Source: Serinicoccus marinus DSM 15273 (lineage in GTDB: Bacteria > Actinomycetota > Actinomycetes > Actinomycetales > Dermatophilaceae). Taken from it: a DNA stretch of 64,000 nt. The position numbers were made by a program, and so were the translations under genes. Below the pieces are notes generated by a model that was not told the DNA's origin, searched no databases, and was given only the letters and a program-made list of their open reading frames with translations. Shown piece by piece: positions 51,420 through 59,755 of this stretch. Position 1 is the stretch's first letter; each line of letters begins with the position of its first letter. The DNA is taken from NCBI RefSeq assembly GCF_008386315.1, contig NZ_CP043808.1, positions 3,100,001-3,164,000 of the forward strand, written 5' to 3'.

Positions 51420-51561
51420 GGCTCGGCCCCTCCATGAGCAGGGGAGCGCTCGGCCACGCGCTCTGGTCCCTGCCCCCGCGACACCGCGGCTGCCCGTCCG
51501 GACCGGGGGGAGGCCGGCCGAGGGCGGGTCGGCCGCGCGAACCGGCGTCGCCGGCGGCTCC

Positions 51562-51567
51562 TAGACT
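51562..51567 (+). promoter_or_regulatory. Putative -10 element TAGACT, leaderless
   Basis: TAGACT, 6 nt, then ATG 51574. This spacing is why ATG 51574 is preferred over GTG 51571. Confidence 0.45.
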
Positions 51568-51573
51568 GAGGTG

Positions 51574-52107
51574 ATGAGTGTGGACCCGCAGACCGAGCCG
51601 CTCCGCGAGGGGGCGGTCGCGATCACCGTGTCCGACCGCAGCTCCGACGGTCGGCGCGAGGACGAGTCCGGCCGCCTGCTCGTGCAGGCGCTGCGCGCGA
51701 TCGGGTATGCCGTCACCGAGCCGGTCGTGGTGCCGGACGGGGTGGACAGCGTGGCCGGCGCGCTGCGCGACGCGGTCGGGCAGGGCGCGCGCCTGGTCGT
51801 CACCACCGGCGGCACGGGGATGGGACCGCGCGACCTCACGCCCGAGGGCACCCGGGAGGTCATCACGCGGGAGAACCCCGGCCTGGCCGAGCTCATCCGC
51901 CGGGAGGGCTCCCGGCAGACGCCCTACGCCGCAGTCTCCCGCGGCGTCGTCGGCGTCGTCGACTGGCCGCAGGAGCGCGGCGTCGGGGGCACCCTCGTCG
52001 TCAACCTGCCCGGACGGCCCGCCGCGGTGACCGAGGGGATGGACATCATCAGCCCGCTGCTCGCGCACGTGCTCTCCCAGGTGAGCGGGGGTGACCACAC
52101 GTGGTGA
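51574..52107 (+). CDS. mogA: Molybdopterin adenylyltransferase-like protein (MoaB/MogA)
   Basis: A 177-residue MoCF-fold protein. GAVAITVSDRSSDGRREDESG is the N-terminal motif, VVTTGGTGMGPRDLTPE the molybdopterin-binding loop, and VVNLPGRPAAVTEGMDII the C-terminal part. Such proteins adenylylate molybdopterin before metal insertion. The last seven bases overlap the start of moaA, so the two are co-translated. An in-frame GTG lies one codon upstream. Confidence 0.9.
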   Translation: MSVDPQTEPLREGAVAITVSDRSSDGRREDESGRLLVQALRAIGYAVTEPVVVPDGVDSVAGALRDAVGQGARLVVTTGGTGMGPRDLTPEGTREVITRENPGLAELIRREGSRQTPYAAVSRGVVGVVDWPQERGVGGTLVVNLPGRPAAVTEGMDIISPLLAHVLSQVSGGDHTW

Positions 52108-53132
52108 CCCGTGAGCCGCTCGTCGACGGCTACGGCCGGGTCCACCGGGACCTGCGGATCTCGGTGACCGACCGGTGCTCGTTGCGCTGCACCTACTGCA
52201 TGCCCGAGGACGGCGTGCCCTGGCTGCCCCGGGCGACCATGCTCAGCACCGAGGAGGTCGTCCGGCTCGCCGACGTGGCCGTCTCGATGGGGATCGAGGA
52301 GATCCGGCTCACCGGCGGCGAGCCGCTGCTGCGCCGCGACCTCGTGGACGTCGTCGCCGGGCTGGCCGCGCTGGACCCGGCACCCGAGATCAGCATGACG
52401 ACCAACGCGGTCGGGCTGGCCAAGAACGCCTCGGCGCTGCGCGAGGCCGGCCTGACCCGGGTCAACGTCAGCCTGGACACGCTGCGACGCGACGTCTTCA
52501 TCGAGCTCGCGAAGCGCGACCGGCTCAAGGACACCCTCGACGGCGTGCGCGCCGCCGCGGAGGCCGGGCTGGTGCCGGTCAAGATCAACACCGTGCTCAT
52601 GCGGGGGATCAACGACGACGCCGAGGACGTGGTCGGGCTGCTGACCTTCGCGCTGGAGCACGGCTACGAGCTGCGCTTCATCGAGCAGATGCCGCTGGAC
52701 GCCCAGCACGGCTGGGACCGTCGGCAGATGATCACCGGCGAGGAGATCCTCGACAAGCTGCGCACCGGCTACGACCTCACCGCGCAGCCGGACGAGACAC
52801 GGGGCAGCGCCCCGGCCGAGCTCTTCGACGTTCGTCCCCTCGGCGCGGACGTGGAGAATGAGCCGCTGGGCACCGTGGGCGCCATCGCGTCGGTGACGAT
52901 GCCCTTCTGCGGCAGCTGCGACCGGGTCCGGCTCACCGCGGACGGCATGATCCGCAACTGCCTCTTCGCCACCGGCGAGACCGACCTGCGCACGCCGCTG
53001 CGCGACGGTGCCTCGGACGACGAGCTCGCCGCCCTGCTGCGCTCCTCGATCACCGCCAAGCTGCCCGGTCACGGCATCAACCAGCCGACCTTCCTGCAGC
53101 CCCCGCGTCCCATGAGCGCCATCGGCGGCTGA
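52101..53132 (+). CDS. moaA: GTP 3',8-cyclase (MoaA)
   Basis: A 343-residue radical-SAM enzyme, the first step of molybdenum cofactor synthesis. The N-terminal cluster motif is CSLRCTYC (Cys26 region), LTGGEPLLRRDL binds SAM, and the C-terminal cluster ligands lie in FCGSCDRVRLTADGMIRNCLF. The protein ends SAIGG, the double Gly needed for activity. GTG 52101 overlaps the mogA stop; GTG 52104 is adjacent. MoaC, the next enzyme in the pathway, is not in the window. Confidence 0.96.
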   Translation: MVTREPLVDGYGRVHRDLRISVTDRCSLRCTYCMPEDGVPWLPRATMLSTEEVVRLADVAVSMGIEEIRLTGGEPLLRRDLVDVVAGLAALDPAPEISMTTNAVGLAKNASALREAGLTRVNVSLDTLRRDVFIELAKRDRLKDTLDGVRAAAEAGLVPVKINTVLMRGINDDAEDVVGLLTFALEHGYELRFIEQMPLDAQHGWDRRQMITGEEILDKLRTGYDLTAQPDETRGSAPAELFDVRPLGADVENEPLGTVGAIASVTMPFCGSCDRVRLTADGMIRNCLFATGETDLRTPLRDGASDDELAALLRSSITAKLPGHGINQPTFLQPPRPMSAIGG

Positions 53133-53183
53133 CCTCGCTCCCTTCCCCGCACCACCTGGGGTCAGGTGCGTGCCGGCGCTCGC

Positions 53184-54056
53184 TCAGTGGCGGCAGCGGT
53201 CGCGGCGGTCGGGCAGCCGCTCGAAGCCGGCCGAGGTATACGTCGCCACCGCCCCCGTGTTCGCCGCGGTCGTCGCCACGACGACGGCCGCGGCACCCAG
53301 GTCTCGCAGCGCCGCCGCACCGGCGAGCGTGACAGCCCGGCCGTGGCCCTGACCACGGTGGTCCGGGTGCACGCCCATCGGCTCGATCACGCCGACGCGC
53401 CCGGCACCGGCCGCCCAGACGATGATCGTCGCCGCCGGCTCGCCCCGGTCGCTCCGCAGCAGGAGGCCACGCGCCTCGCGGAAGGGCGTGCCCGCCGCGA
53501 GGGCCTCCCACCGCGAGCGCATCTCCGCCATGCCGAGCCGACCGCCGAACGCCGCCCGGTGCACCTGCGCCCAGTCGCCCGCGGTGGACGTGTCGACGGT
53601 CTCGACCGGCATACCGGGGTCCTCCACCGGCCGGTCGAGGTCGCGCCGCAGGACCGCCCAGGGCTCGTCCTCGCCCCACCCCTGCTCCCCCAGCAGGTCG
53701 TGCGCGAGCGCACCGCTGGGCGTCTCGACCGCGACCTCGCCCTCGGGCAGGACCCCGTGGCCGGGGTCGGCCGCGTCGGCGACCACCTGCTCCGCGAGCG
53801 CAGGGTCACGCTGGTGGTCGGGTCGGAGGCCGACGCGCAGCAGGTCCGGCCCGTCGAGCAGGCCGACGGCCAGGATGCCGTCCCGGCTGCTCCAGACCCG
53901 CAGCGCCGCGGCCGTCGCCTCCGGTCCACGGCTCCAGAACCACCCGACGTCACCGGGGTGCAGCTGCACCGGCGCCTCCGGCCCCTGCCACGAGGCCAGC
54001 ACGGCCACGATCGCGCCGAGGTCGTCGACGCCGGGGGTGGCGAGGCTGATGCTCAT
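53184..54056 (-). CDS. GNAT-family acetyltransferase, double-domain
   Basis: A 290-residue protein. The C-terminal half is a standard GNAT: RVGVIEPMGVHPDHRGQGHGRAVTLAGAAALRDLGA binds acetyl-CoA (V-x-x-x-x-R-G-x-G-x-G), and ATYTSAGFERL closes the fold. The N-terminal half (PGVDDLGAIVAVLASWQGP ... LLRVGLRPDHQRDP) looks like a second, degenerate GNAT-like unit. The substrate is unknown. ATG 54054-54056 is the start; the open frame upstream belongs to the shadow of the NCS1 gene. It converges on moaA with 51 bp between stops. Confidence 0.82.
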   Translation of the reverse strand: MSISLATPGVDDLGAIVAVLASWQGPEAPVQLHPGDVGWFWSRGPEATAAALRVWSSRDGILAVGLLDGPDLLRVGLRPDHQRDPALAEQVVADAADPGHGVLPEGEVAVETPSGALAHDLLGEQGWGEDEPWAVLRRDLDRPVEDPGMPVETVDTSTAGDWAQVHRAAFGGRLGMAEMRSRWEALAAGTPFREARGLLLRSDRGEPAATIIVWAAGAGRVGVIEPMGVHPDHRGQGHGRAVTLAGAAALRDLGAAAVVVATTAANTGAVATYTSAGFERLPDRRDRCRH

Positions 54057-54139
54057 CGGCCCATCCGACCGCCTCGGCCGCTCCACCGCAACGGGTTTGC
54101 GCGGATGCCGGCTCGCCGACCGGGCCCGTGGCATACCCG

Positions 54140-55951
54140 TCAGGCGCGCGCGCCGACCGACTCCTTCTCGCCGCCCTCGCCGTCGTCGCCGGAGCTGCCG
54201 GCGTCGGCCTCGGCCCGGGCCTTCTCGTGCGCCCGCTTCGAGACCGCCTTGCCGCGCTGCAGCTCCCAGTAGGCGCAGACGAAGTAGACGATCGTGCCGG
54301 TGATGGCGATGGTGTAGAAGGTGTTGCGCTGCGTGAGGTAGGTGTAGATGTCCGGGCTGTCGAAGAACACGATGAGCGCGTAGACGAGGATCACCGCGAG
54401 CGCGAGCATCCACACGACCCGCAGCGCCCGGCTGATAGGCGTCGTGTCCTTGACGTGACCGGGCAGCGACTCGGCCTGCTTGCGCTTGAAGTCCTGCGCC
54501 CGCTCGAGGAAGAGCTCGTGGTCTCGCTTCTCCTCGGTGTAGTCCTCCCCGGCCCCGGCCTGCTTCGCGAGCGCGACGTAGAGCAGCGCCGCCACGATCC
54601 AGGCCGGCACGAAGGCGAAGTAGGGCGAGATGATCTGCGTGAGGTTGAGCACGATCCCGAGGCCGAAGGCGACCGCCCAGGCGACGATGGCCGGCGTGTT
54701 GGTGACGCCCTTGAAGCGCGCCCAGTACTCCGTCAGCCCGAAGCGCGGGAGCAGCTTGTGCTCGGCCCAGACGATGCCGCCGACCGGGGCCAGCAGCACG
54801 CCGGCCCAGGTCACGAGCGGGGCGTAGTTGCGGTAGACGAACGGGAAGCACGCGACCACCACCACGATCACGCCGACGATGAGCGTCGCCCGCGCCCGCG
54901 AGATCGAGGGAAAGACCCCCTGCGTCGCCAAGCCGGCGCGGTAGAGGTTGGCGTTGGCCGTCGTCCACCCGGCGACCACGACGGTGACGTAGCCGGCCCA
55001 GCCCAGGGCCACCCAGGAGACGTCGCCGGGCGAGAGGACCGTGATGCTGGTCAGCGTCAGCGCGGCGGTGGCGGCGCCCATGAGGCCGGCGGAGAACCAC
55101 GCGACGTAGTGGCCGAAGAGCATGCCGGTCGAGGTCATCAGACCGTGCCAGCCCTTCTTGGCATACCGCAGCAGCGCCATGTCGATCATCCCCGCGTGCG
55201 CGAAGCTGTTGGCGGCCCACGCCAGACCGGCGACCTCGATCATCCCGATGCCCTCCTCGCCGCCGGGCGTGACCCTGGTGAAGACGGTGGCACCGGCGAT
55301 GTCGACGAACTCGCCGAAGCTGCCGATCTCGGTGACGCCGGTGACCGACTCGGCCACGGCCGGCAGCAGCACCAGGCCGCCGACGGTGAACATCGTCGCC
55401 AGCCACGGCCCGCAGATCGTGGCGAACTCGGCGAGCGCGTTGAAGCCGAAGACCGCCACGAGCACCGCCACGATGCTGAAGGCCACCACGAGGATGATGA
55501 ACCCGAGATGCGTGGGGTATGCCTGCTCCTGCGTCGGGATGCCGATCACCCGTTGGACGGCGGTCGCCGAGACGGTGAGCATCGCCGCCGAGATCACCGC
55601 GAAGACGATCGCGTTGGCGAGGTTGTAGATCTTGGAGATGGAGCTGCCGCCGAAGCGCAGCAGGTAGGTGTAGACGCTGAGCCCGACCTCGCGCGCGACC
55701 GGCGTCGTGACCAGCCAGAAGGTCAGGACGGCCAGGGTGTTGCCGATGAGCAGCCCGATGAGGACGTCCCAGATCCCGGCGCCGAGGATGACGAAGGTGG
55801 CGCCGAAGACGAACTCGGTGCCCGCGACGTTCTCCGCGGCGTAGAGGCCGGCGAAGTGCTTGGCCCCGTGCTTCTCGTGCTCGCCGACCGGGAGGAGCTC
55901 GGGGTCGGTGTTGGCGATCTGCTTGTCGATCTGCTCCACGCTGCGTGCCAT
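54140..55951 (-). CDS. NCS1-family permease (cytosine/purine/allantoin/hydantoin type)
   Basis: A 603-residue secondary transporter with about 12 helices. NVAGTEFVFGATFVILGAGIWDVLIGLLIGN is the NCS1 helix 1-2 region, TYLLRFGGSSISKIYNLANA and TICGPWLATMF lie in the core, and GWAGYVTVVVAGWTTANANLYRAGLA is the conserved helix 8 part. The C-terminal 120 residues are an unusually long tail with two more helices and a charged end (SSGDDGEGGEKESVG). NCS1 proteins import nucleobases and related compounds with Na+ or H+. ATG 55949-55951 follows AGGGAG. It starts 11 bp after the stop of an ABC-type binding-protein gene, an odd pairing. Confidence 0.87.
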   Translation of the reverse strand: MARSVEQIDKQIANTDPELLPVGEHEKHGAKHFAGLYAAENVAGTEFVFGATFVILGAGIWDVLIGLLIGNTLAVLTFWLVTTPVAREVGLSVYTYLLRFGGSSISKIYNLANAIVFAVISAAMLTVSATAVQRVIGIPTQEQAYPTHLGFIILVVAFSIVAVLVAVFGFNALAEFATICGPWLATMFTVGGLVLLPAVAESVTGVTEIGSFGEFVDIAGATVFTRVTPGGEEGIGMIEVAGLAWAANSFAHAGMIDMALLRYAKKGWHGLMTSTGMLFGHYVAWFSAGLMGAATAALTLTSITVLSPGDVSWVALGWAGYVTVVVAGWTTANANLYRAGLATQGVFPSISRARATLIVGVIVVVVACFPFVYRNYAPLVTWAGVLLAPVGGIVWAEHKLLPRFGLTEYWARFKGVTNTPAIVAWAVAFGLGIVLNLTQIISPYFAFVPAWIVAALLYVALAKQAGAGEDYTEEKRDHELFLERAQDFKRKQAESLPGHVKDTTPISRALRVVWMLALAVILVYALIVFFDSPDIYTYLTQRNTFYTIAITGTIVYFVCAYWELQRGKAVSKRAHEKARAEADAGSSGDDGEGGEKESVGARA

Positions 55952-55962
55952 GGCGATCTCCC

Positions 55963-57347
55963 TCAGTCCTGGTCCTGCTCGGCGAGCAGACGGGTCTGCT
56001 CGATCGTCTGGTCGGCGACCCACTGCGATCGTTCGAGCACCTCGTCCAGGCTCAGCTCGCCCTCGATCGCGGTGGTGTACTGCTGCCCCACGGCGTTGCC
56101 GAGGCTCTGGAAGGCGGGCACGTCGACGTACTGCATCCCGACGTAGGGCACCGGCTGGGTCGTCGGCTCCCCGATCTGGGAGGTCTGGATCGACTCCAGC
56201 GCGAGGTCGGCGAAGGGCGCGGCCTCGGTGTAGTCGGGGTTCTCGTAGAGGTCGGTGCGGTTGCCCGCGGGCACCGCGGCCCAGCCCTGCTCGTCGGCGA
56301 CGAGCCGGGCATACTCCGAGGAGGTCGCCCAGGTGACGAACTCCTTGGCGAGCTCGGGCTGGTCCGAGCTGGCGGGGACCGCCAGCGCCCAGGCCCACAG
56401 CCAGTTGCTCGCGCGGCCGGCCTCGGTGCCCGGCGCGAAGGCGAAGTCCACGTCGTCGGCGACGCTCGAGGCCTCGCCGTCGGTGACGAAGCTCGCGGCC
56501 GTGGTGGCGTCGACCCAGATGCCGCACTGCCCGTCCTGGAAGAGGGCGAGGTTCTCGGCATACCCGGCGTCGGCGACACCCTCGGGCGCCATCCCGGCGA
56601 GCGCGAGGTAGGTCTCGCTCGCCTGCCGCCAGGCGTCACTGTCGAGTTCGGGGCTCCACTCCTCGTCGTACCACCGGGCGCCGTAGGAGTGCGCCATGGC
56701 GGTGACGACGGCGGCGTTCTCGCCCCAGCCCGGCTTGCCGCGCACGCAGGCGCCGGCGGTGTCGGTCTGCTCGTCGATCGCGGTCGCCGCCGCGACGACG
56801 TCGTCCCAGGTGGGTCGTTCGGGCATCTCGACGCCGACCTCGTCGAGCAGGTCGGTGCGGTACATCGTGAACGTCGACTCGCCGTAGAACGGCGCCGCCT
56901 GCAGGGTGTCCTCGTGGGTCAGCGCGTCGGCCACCTCGGGGATGAAGGCGCCGGCGTCGAAGCCCTCGGGCATGTCGGTGAGCGGGGTCAGCAGCTCCTG
57001 GTCGGCCCACACCTGGGCCTCGTAGGTCCCCACTGTGACCACGTCGAAGCGGCCCGCACCGGTGCCGACGTCGGTCGTGACGGTCTCGCGGAGCTCGTTC
57101 TCCCCCTCCCGCACCCACTCGATCTCGACCTCGGGGTGCTCGGCGAGGAAGGCGTCGCTCATCTCCTGCAGCGTGTCGAGGTCGCCGTTGTCGACGACGG
57201 CGATGGTGAGCGTGTCACCGCTCGCGGACTCGTCGTCGCCCCGCCGCACCCGGTGAGCAGGAGCAGCGCCCCGGCACCCGTGAGCGCCACCGCCCTCGAG
57301 CGTGCGCCCCGTCGGGGCGTCGTCCGCGTGACCCGGACTCCTCGCAT
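55963..57347 (-). CDS. ABC-type solute-binding lipoprotein (sugar/polyol family 1), frameshifted near the N-terminus
   Basis: The corrected product is 461 residues. ATG 57345-57347 starts a signal peptide ending LLLLTGC, then GG. At the C run 57239-57242 the frame is lost: one more G on the coding strand restores CGGG-DDESASGDTLTIAVVDNGDL. The mature part is a family-1 extracellular binding protein: EMSDAFLAEHPEVEIEWVREG, FDVVTVGTYEAQVWAD, APFYGESTFTMYRTDLLDEVG, LFQDGQCGIWVDATTAASFV and a C-terminal NRTDLYENPDY segment. This resembles sorbitol/mannitol-type proteins. AAGGAG lies 7 nt upstream. No ABC permease or ATPase is nearby; an NCS1 permease gene follows after 11 bp. Confidence 0.85.
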
Positions 57348-57420
57348 GTGTGACTCCTTCGTCATGGCACCCACCCCGTCGGGCTCGCCGCACAAACGAG
57401 CGCGGCGTCGGTGCACATAT

Positions 57421-57441
57421 GAGAGTCCTAGTGAAACTCTC
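57421..57441. promoter_or_regulatory. Inverted repeat GAGAGT-N9-ACTCTC upstream of the binding-protein gene
   Basis: A 6-bp inverted repeat lying between the TTGACA-like -35 (57453-57458, minus strand) and the start codon. It overlaps the likely -10 region. Confidence 0.4.
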
Positions 57442-57461
57442 CGCCTGCGCCCTGTCAAGGG

Positions 57462-57476
57462 TTGACGCCGCGTCAA
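57462..57476. promoter_or_regulatory. Inverted repeat TTGACG-CCG-CGTCAA
   Basis: A perfect 6-bp inverted repeat with a 3-bp centre, just upstream of a minus-strand TTGACA -35 for the binding-protein operon. Size and symmetry suit a LacI- or GntR-type sugar repressor. Confidence 0.5.
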
Positions 57477-57491
57477 TCAGAGGGTCGGGGC

Positions 57492-57731
57492 TCAGCCCCC
57501 GGCGAAGGGTGGCAGCACGTCGAGCACGGCGTCGTGCGCGAGCGGCAGCTGCGGGTCGGAGACGTACTGCCCCTCGTGCAGCACCGAGCTCAGCGCGAGG
57601 ACCCGCGTCAGCTCGGCGCCGTGCCGCTCCCGCAGGTCGGCGAGCAGCGCGCCCAGCTCGTCGGCGTCCACGCGCTCGCTCTCGGTGCCGGCGGCCTCGG
57701 CGGCCCCGGCGAAGTACCTCACCGTCGCCAT
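57492..57731 (-). CDS. moaD: Molybdopterin synthase sulfur carrier subunit (MoaD)
   Basis: A 79-residue beta-grasp protein, MATVRYFAGAAEAAGTESE ... LALSSVLHEGQYVSD ... VLDVLPPFAGG. The C-terminal Gly-Gly is the site that becomes a thiocarboxylate and delivers sulfur to molybdopterin. The large subunit MoaE is not in the window. The nearby MoeB/MoeZ-like enzyme (59752-60897) has the activating and rhodanese domains needed to charge it. The end of the gene lies 145 bp upstream of the binding-protein gene on the same strand. Confidence 0.9.
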   Translation of the reverse strand: MATVRYFAGAAEAAGTESERVDADELGALLADLRERHGAELTRVLALSSVLHEGQYVSDPQLPLAHDAVLDVLPPFAGG

Positions 57732-57767
57732 GACGTCAGTCTCGCAGACGATCGGGTATGCCGCCGC

Positions 57768-58298
57768 TCACCCCGGCCGGGCCAGGTCCAGCACCCGACG
57801 GTTCTCCCGCAGCTCGTGCTCACCACGCCGGTCGAGCTGGGTCCCGCCGTCCTCGACCCACCCGTGCTGCTCGTAGAACTCGGCCGCCCGCGCGTTGCCG
57901 TCGAGCACCCAGAGGTGGGCACGGGTATACCCCTGGGCACGCAGGTGCTCCTCGACGGCGACCATCAGCCGGTGCCCGATCCCGGCCGACCAGAGTCGGG
58001 GGATGACGTAGAGCCCGTAGAGCTCGCCGTCCTGCGGCCGCTCCGGGTCGCGGGAGTGGCCGGCGACCGCCCAGCCGCAGACGAGACCGTCGACCTCGGC
58101 GAGGAGGTCGGTCCCCCGCGGGTCGGCGTGCTGCTCCGCCCACCGCGCCCGCCGTCGTGCGGCCTCGTCAGGGACGTCGAGGGCGTGCAGCAGCGGGGAC
58201 GGCAGCAGGCCCGGGTAGGCACCCCACCACCCGGCCACCCGCACGGTCGCGACCGCCTCGGCGTCCTCCGGCGTCGCTGCCCGCAGCACCACGTCCAT
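57768..58298 (-). CDS. GNAT-family N-acetyltransferase
   Basis: A 176-residue single-domain GNAT. MDVVLRAATPEDAEAVATVRVAGW opens the fold, ELYGLYVIPRLWSAGIGHRLMVAVEEHLRAQG is the acetyl-CoA site (with W-S-A-G-I-G replacing the more common RGxG), and LWVLDGNARAAEFYEQHGWVEDG closes it. The 'LY V.P..w..GiG..L' pattern is common in small-molecule or protein N-acetyltransferases of unknown target. It starts at ATG 58296-58298 and lies 36 bp upstream of moaD on the same strand. Confidence 0.88.
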   Translation of the reverse strand: MDVVLRAATPEDAEAVATVRVAGWWGAYPGLLPSPLLHALDVPDEAARRRARWAEQHADPRGTDLLAEVDGLVCGWAVAGHSRDPERPQDGELYGLYVIPRLWSAGIGHRLMVAVEEHLRAQGYTRAHLWVLDGNARAAEFYEQHGWVEDGGTQLDRRGEHELRENRRVLDLARPG

Positions 58299-58363
58299 AC
58301 CGCCCAGCCTGCCAGAGCGACCCGGACGTGGTCGGCGCCACCGACCGCCGGTTGGTCAGCCGA

Positions 58364-58421
58364 GAGCCGGTTCGTCATCTGAGAGCCTCCTCGAACAGGC
58401 TCCGATGTGACGAACCGGCTC
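58364..58421. repeat. Nested inverted repeat (14-bp outer arms, 6-bp inner arms)
   Basis: Outer arms 58364-58377 (GAGCCGGTTCGTCA) and 58408-58421 are perfectly complementary. Inside them GAGCCT (58383-58388) and AGGCTC (58397-58402) form a second stem. It lies between the start of the GNAT gene and the 3' end of the broken ABC permease gene. It may be a terminator for the latter or a mobile palindromic repeat. Confidence 0.7.
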
Positions 58422-58431
58422 CCAGTGGTGC

Positions 58432-58931
58432 TCAGGCCTCGCGGCGCGGCACCAGGGCCAGAGCGACACCGAACACCAGCCAGGTCCCGAGGACGAGCAC
58501 CGGGGCCCCACGCGCCCGCACCGTCGAAGAAGGCGGTGGACCGCAGCAGCGACCCGGCGGCACCCGGGGGGGCAGCAGCTGACCCAGGGCGCCCCACCCG
58601 GCGGGCAGCATCTCCGGGGCGCCGGAGACACCGGACAGCGGGTTGCCGCAGCATCATCACGGCCGCGCCCAGGCCGACGCCCGGCAGACCGAGGACACGG
58701 TGCAGGCCCACGAGGCTCGCGCCGATCGCGCCGATCCCCAGGGCGATCGCGCCGGAGTTGGCCCACCAGCTTGACCCTCGAGCTGGGCGAGCGCCGGGGC
58801 GGGGGCGAGGACGCCGAGGAGCACGTCACCCCCGGGGGGGGGCCGAGCTGACGGCCGGCCACGCGAAGGCCGTGACCAGCACGGCGAGCAGCGCGCTGAT
58901 AGCCAGGGCGATCCGCAGCACCGGGGGTCAC
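58432..58931 (-). pseudogene. Degraded ABC-2/DUF3533-like permease
   Basis: Pieces of one membrane protein are readable only by switching frames several times. From GTG 58929-58931: VLRIALAISALLAVLVTAFAWPAV (start of a family with an N-terminal helix), then APAPALAQLEGQ, then ANSGAIALGIGAIGASLVGLHRVLGLPGVGLGAAVMML, then NPLSGVSGAPEMLPAGWGALGQLLPP, and finally VLVLGTWLVFGVALALVPRREA before TGA at 58432-58434. The breaks fall mostly at G/C runs. In addition, much of the middle is missing relative to related exporters. It is a decayed gene, possibly worsened by sequence errors. Confidence 0.65.
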
Positions 58932-59141
58932 CTCGTGGCCTACCTCGAGCGCCTCCAGGACGCGGGACGCCTGTCCCCCGAGGCCGACCCGGTGGCGGTG
59001 GCGCAGGCGACCTTCGGCACGATCCCCGGCTTCGTGCTGCAGCGCCTCGTCATCGGCGACGTGTCGTCCGGCACGTATGCCGCGGGCTGGGCCGCCCTGA
59101 CCGGCGCGCCGTGGCCACCGGGGTCATCCGTCGAGGGCTGA
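58926..59141 (+). pseudogene. C-terminal fragment of a TetR-family regulator
   Basis: About 71 codons reading HLVAYLERLQDAGRLSPE, PVAVAQATFGTIPGFVLQRLV and GTYAAGWAALTGAPW, a typical TetR ligand-domain C-terminus. The N-terminal helix-turn-helix is absent: sequence to the left is the 5' end of the degraded permease gene on the other strand. The two remnants face each other as a divergent TetR/exporter pair would, so one deletion removed the promoters and the DNA-binding domain. Its end overlaps the 3' end of mobA. Confidence 0.7.
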
Positions 59142-59755
59142 GGACCACCGCTCCAGGTCCGCCGGGGTGTCGACGTCCCCCAGGTGCACCCCGTCGAACT
59201 CGAGCTCCCGCCAACGCAACGGCGCCACCAGCGAGCGCACCGAGGCCCCGGTCTCGGCGACCCCGGCCCGCCGCGCCCGCGCCGCGTCGAGCGCGGCCCG
59301 GCGGTAGACCGCGAGCAGCCACTGCGCCCGCCCGTCGTGGCGCGGGCATACCGCGTCGATCTCCCCCCCAGCCCGGCGAGCGTGTGCCGCAGCGCCGCAA
59401 GAACCTGCGGCGCGCCCGGCTGGTCGACGGCGCACACGGCGACCCAGTCCGGACGCGACGGGTCACCGGCCGCAGAAGGGGCTCGCTGCGACCAGGGCAG
59501 TGCGTCGAGACCCGCGCCGATGCCCGCGACCGGTCCTCCCCCCGGCGGGTCCTCCACGGTGCGCCGCACGCCGTCCGGGACGGCGGTCTCCCCCACCACG
59601 ACGACCCGGCCACCCAGGTCGGCCGCCAGGACGCGCTCGAGCAAGGTCCGCCCGCCCAGCTCGATCGAGGCCTTGTCCCGGCCGCCCATCCTGGTCCCGC
59701 GTCCGCCGGCGAGGACGACGAGGTCGACGGGAGGCAGCGCGGGCATGTCGCTCAA
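59124..59755 (-). CDS. mobA: Molybdenum cofactor guanylyltransferase (MobA-like), frameshifted
   Basis: The corrected product is 210 residues. LVVLAGGRGTRMGGRDKASIELGG is the nucleotide-binding motif of MobA/MocA-type transferases, VVVVGETAVPDGV and VAVCAVDQPGAP follow. At the C run 59363-59369 (G7 on the coding strand) the frame is lost; one more G (or two fewer) restores LAGLGG-EIDAVCPRHDGRAQWLLAVYRRAAL to the stop at 59124. The start TTG 59753-59755 overlaps the stop of the moeB-like gene; ATG 59744-59746 is an alternative. It attaches GMP to molybdopterin, or CMP if MocA-like. Confidence 0.83.

Noticed and set aside
51427..51444. CCCCT-N8-AGGGG stem after marR
   Set aside because: A 5-bp stem of simple composition is expected by chance in this GC content.
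53133..53183. CACCT-GGGGTC-AGGTG hairpin as a terminator after moaA
   Set aside because: The stem is only 5 bp and is not extended by flanking bases, so I do not list it as a feature.
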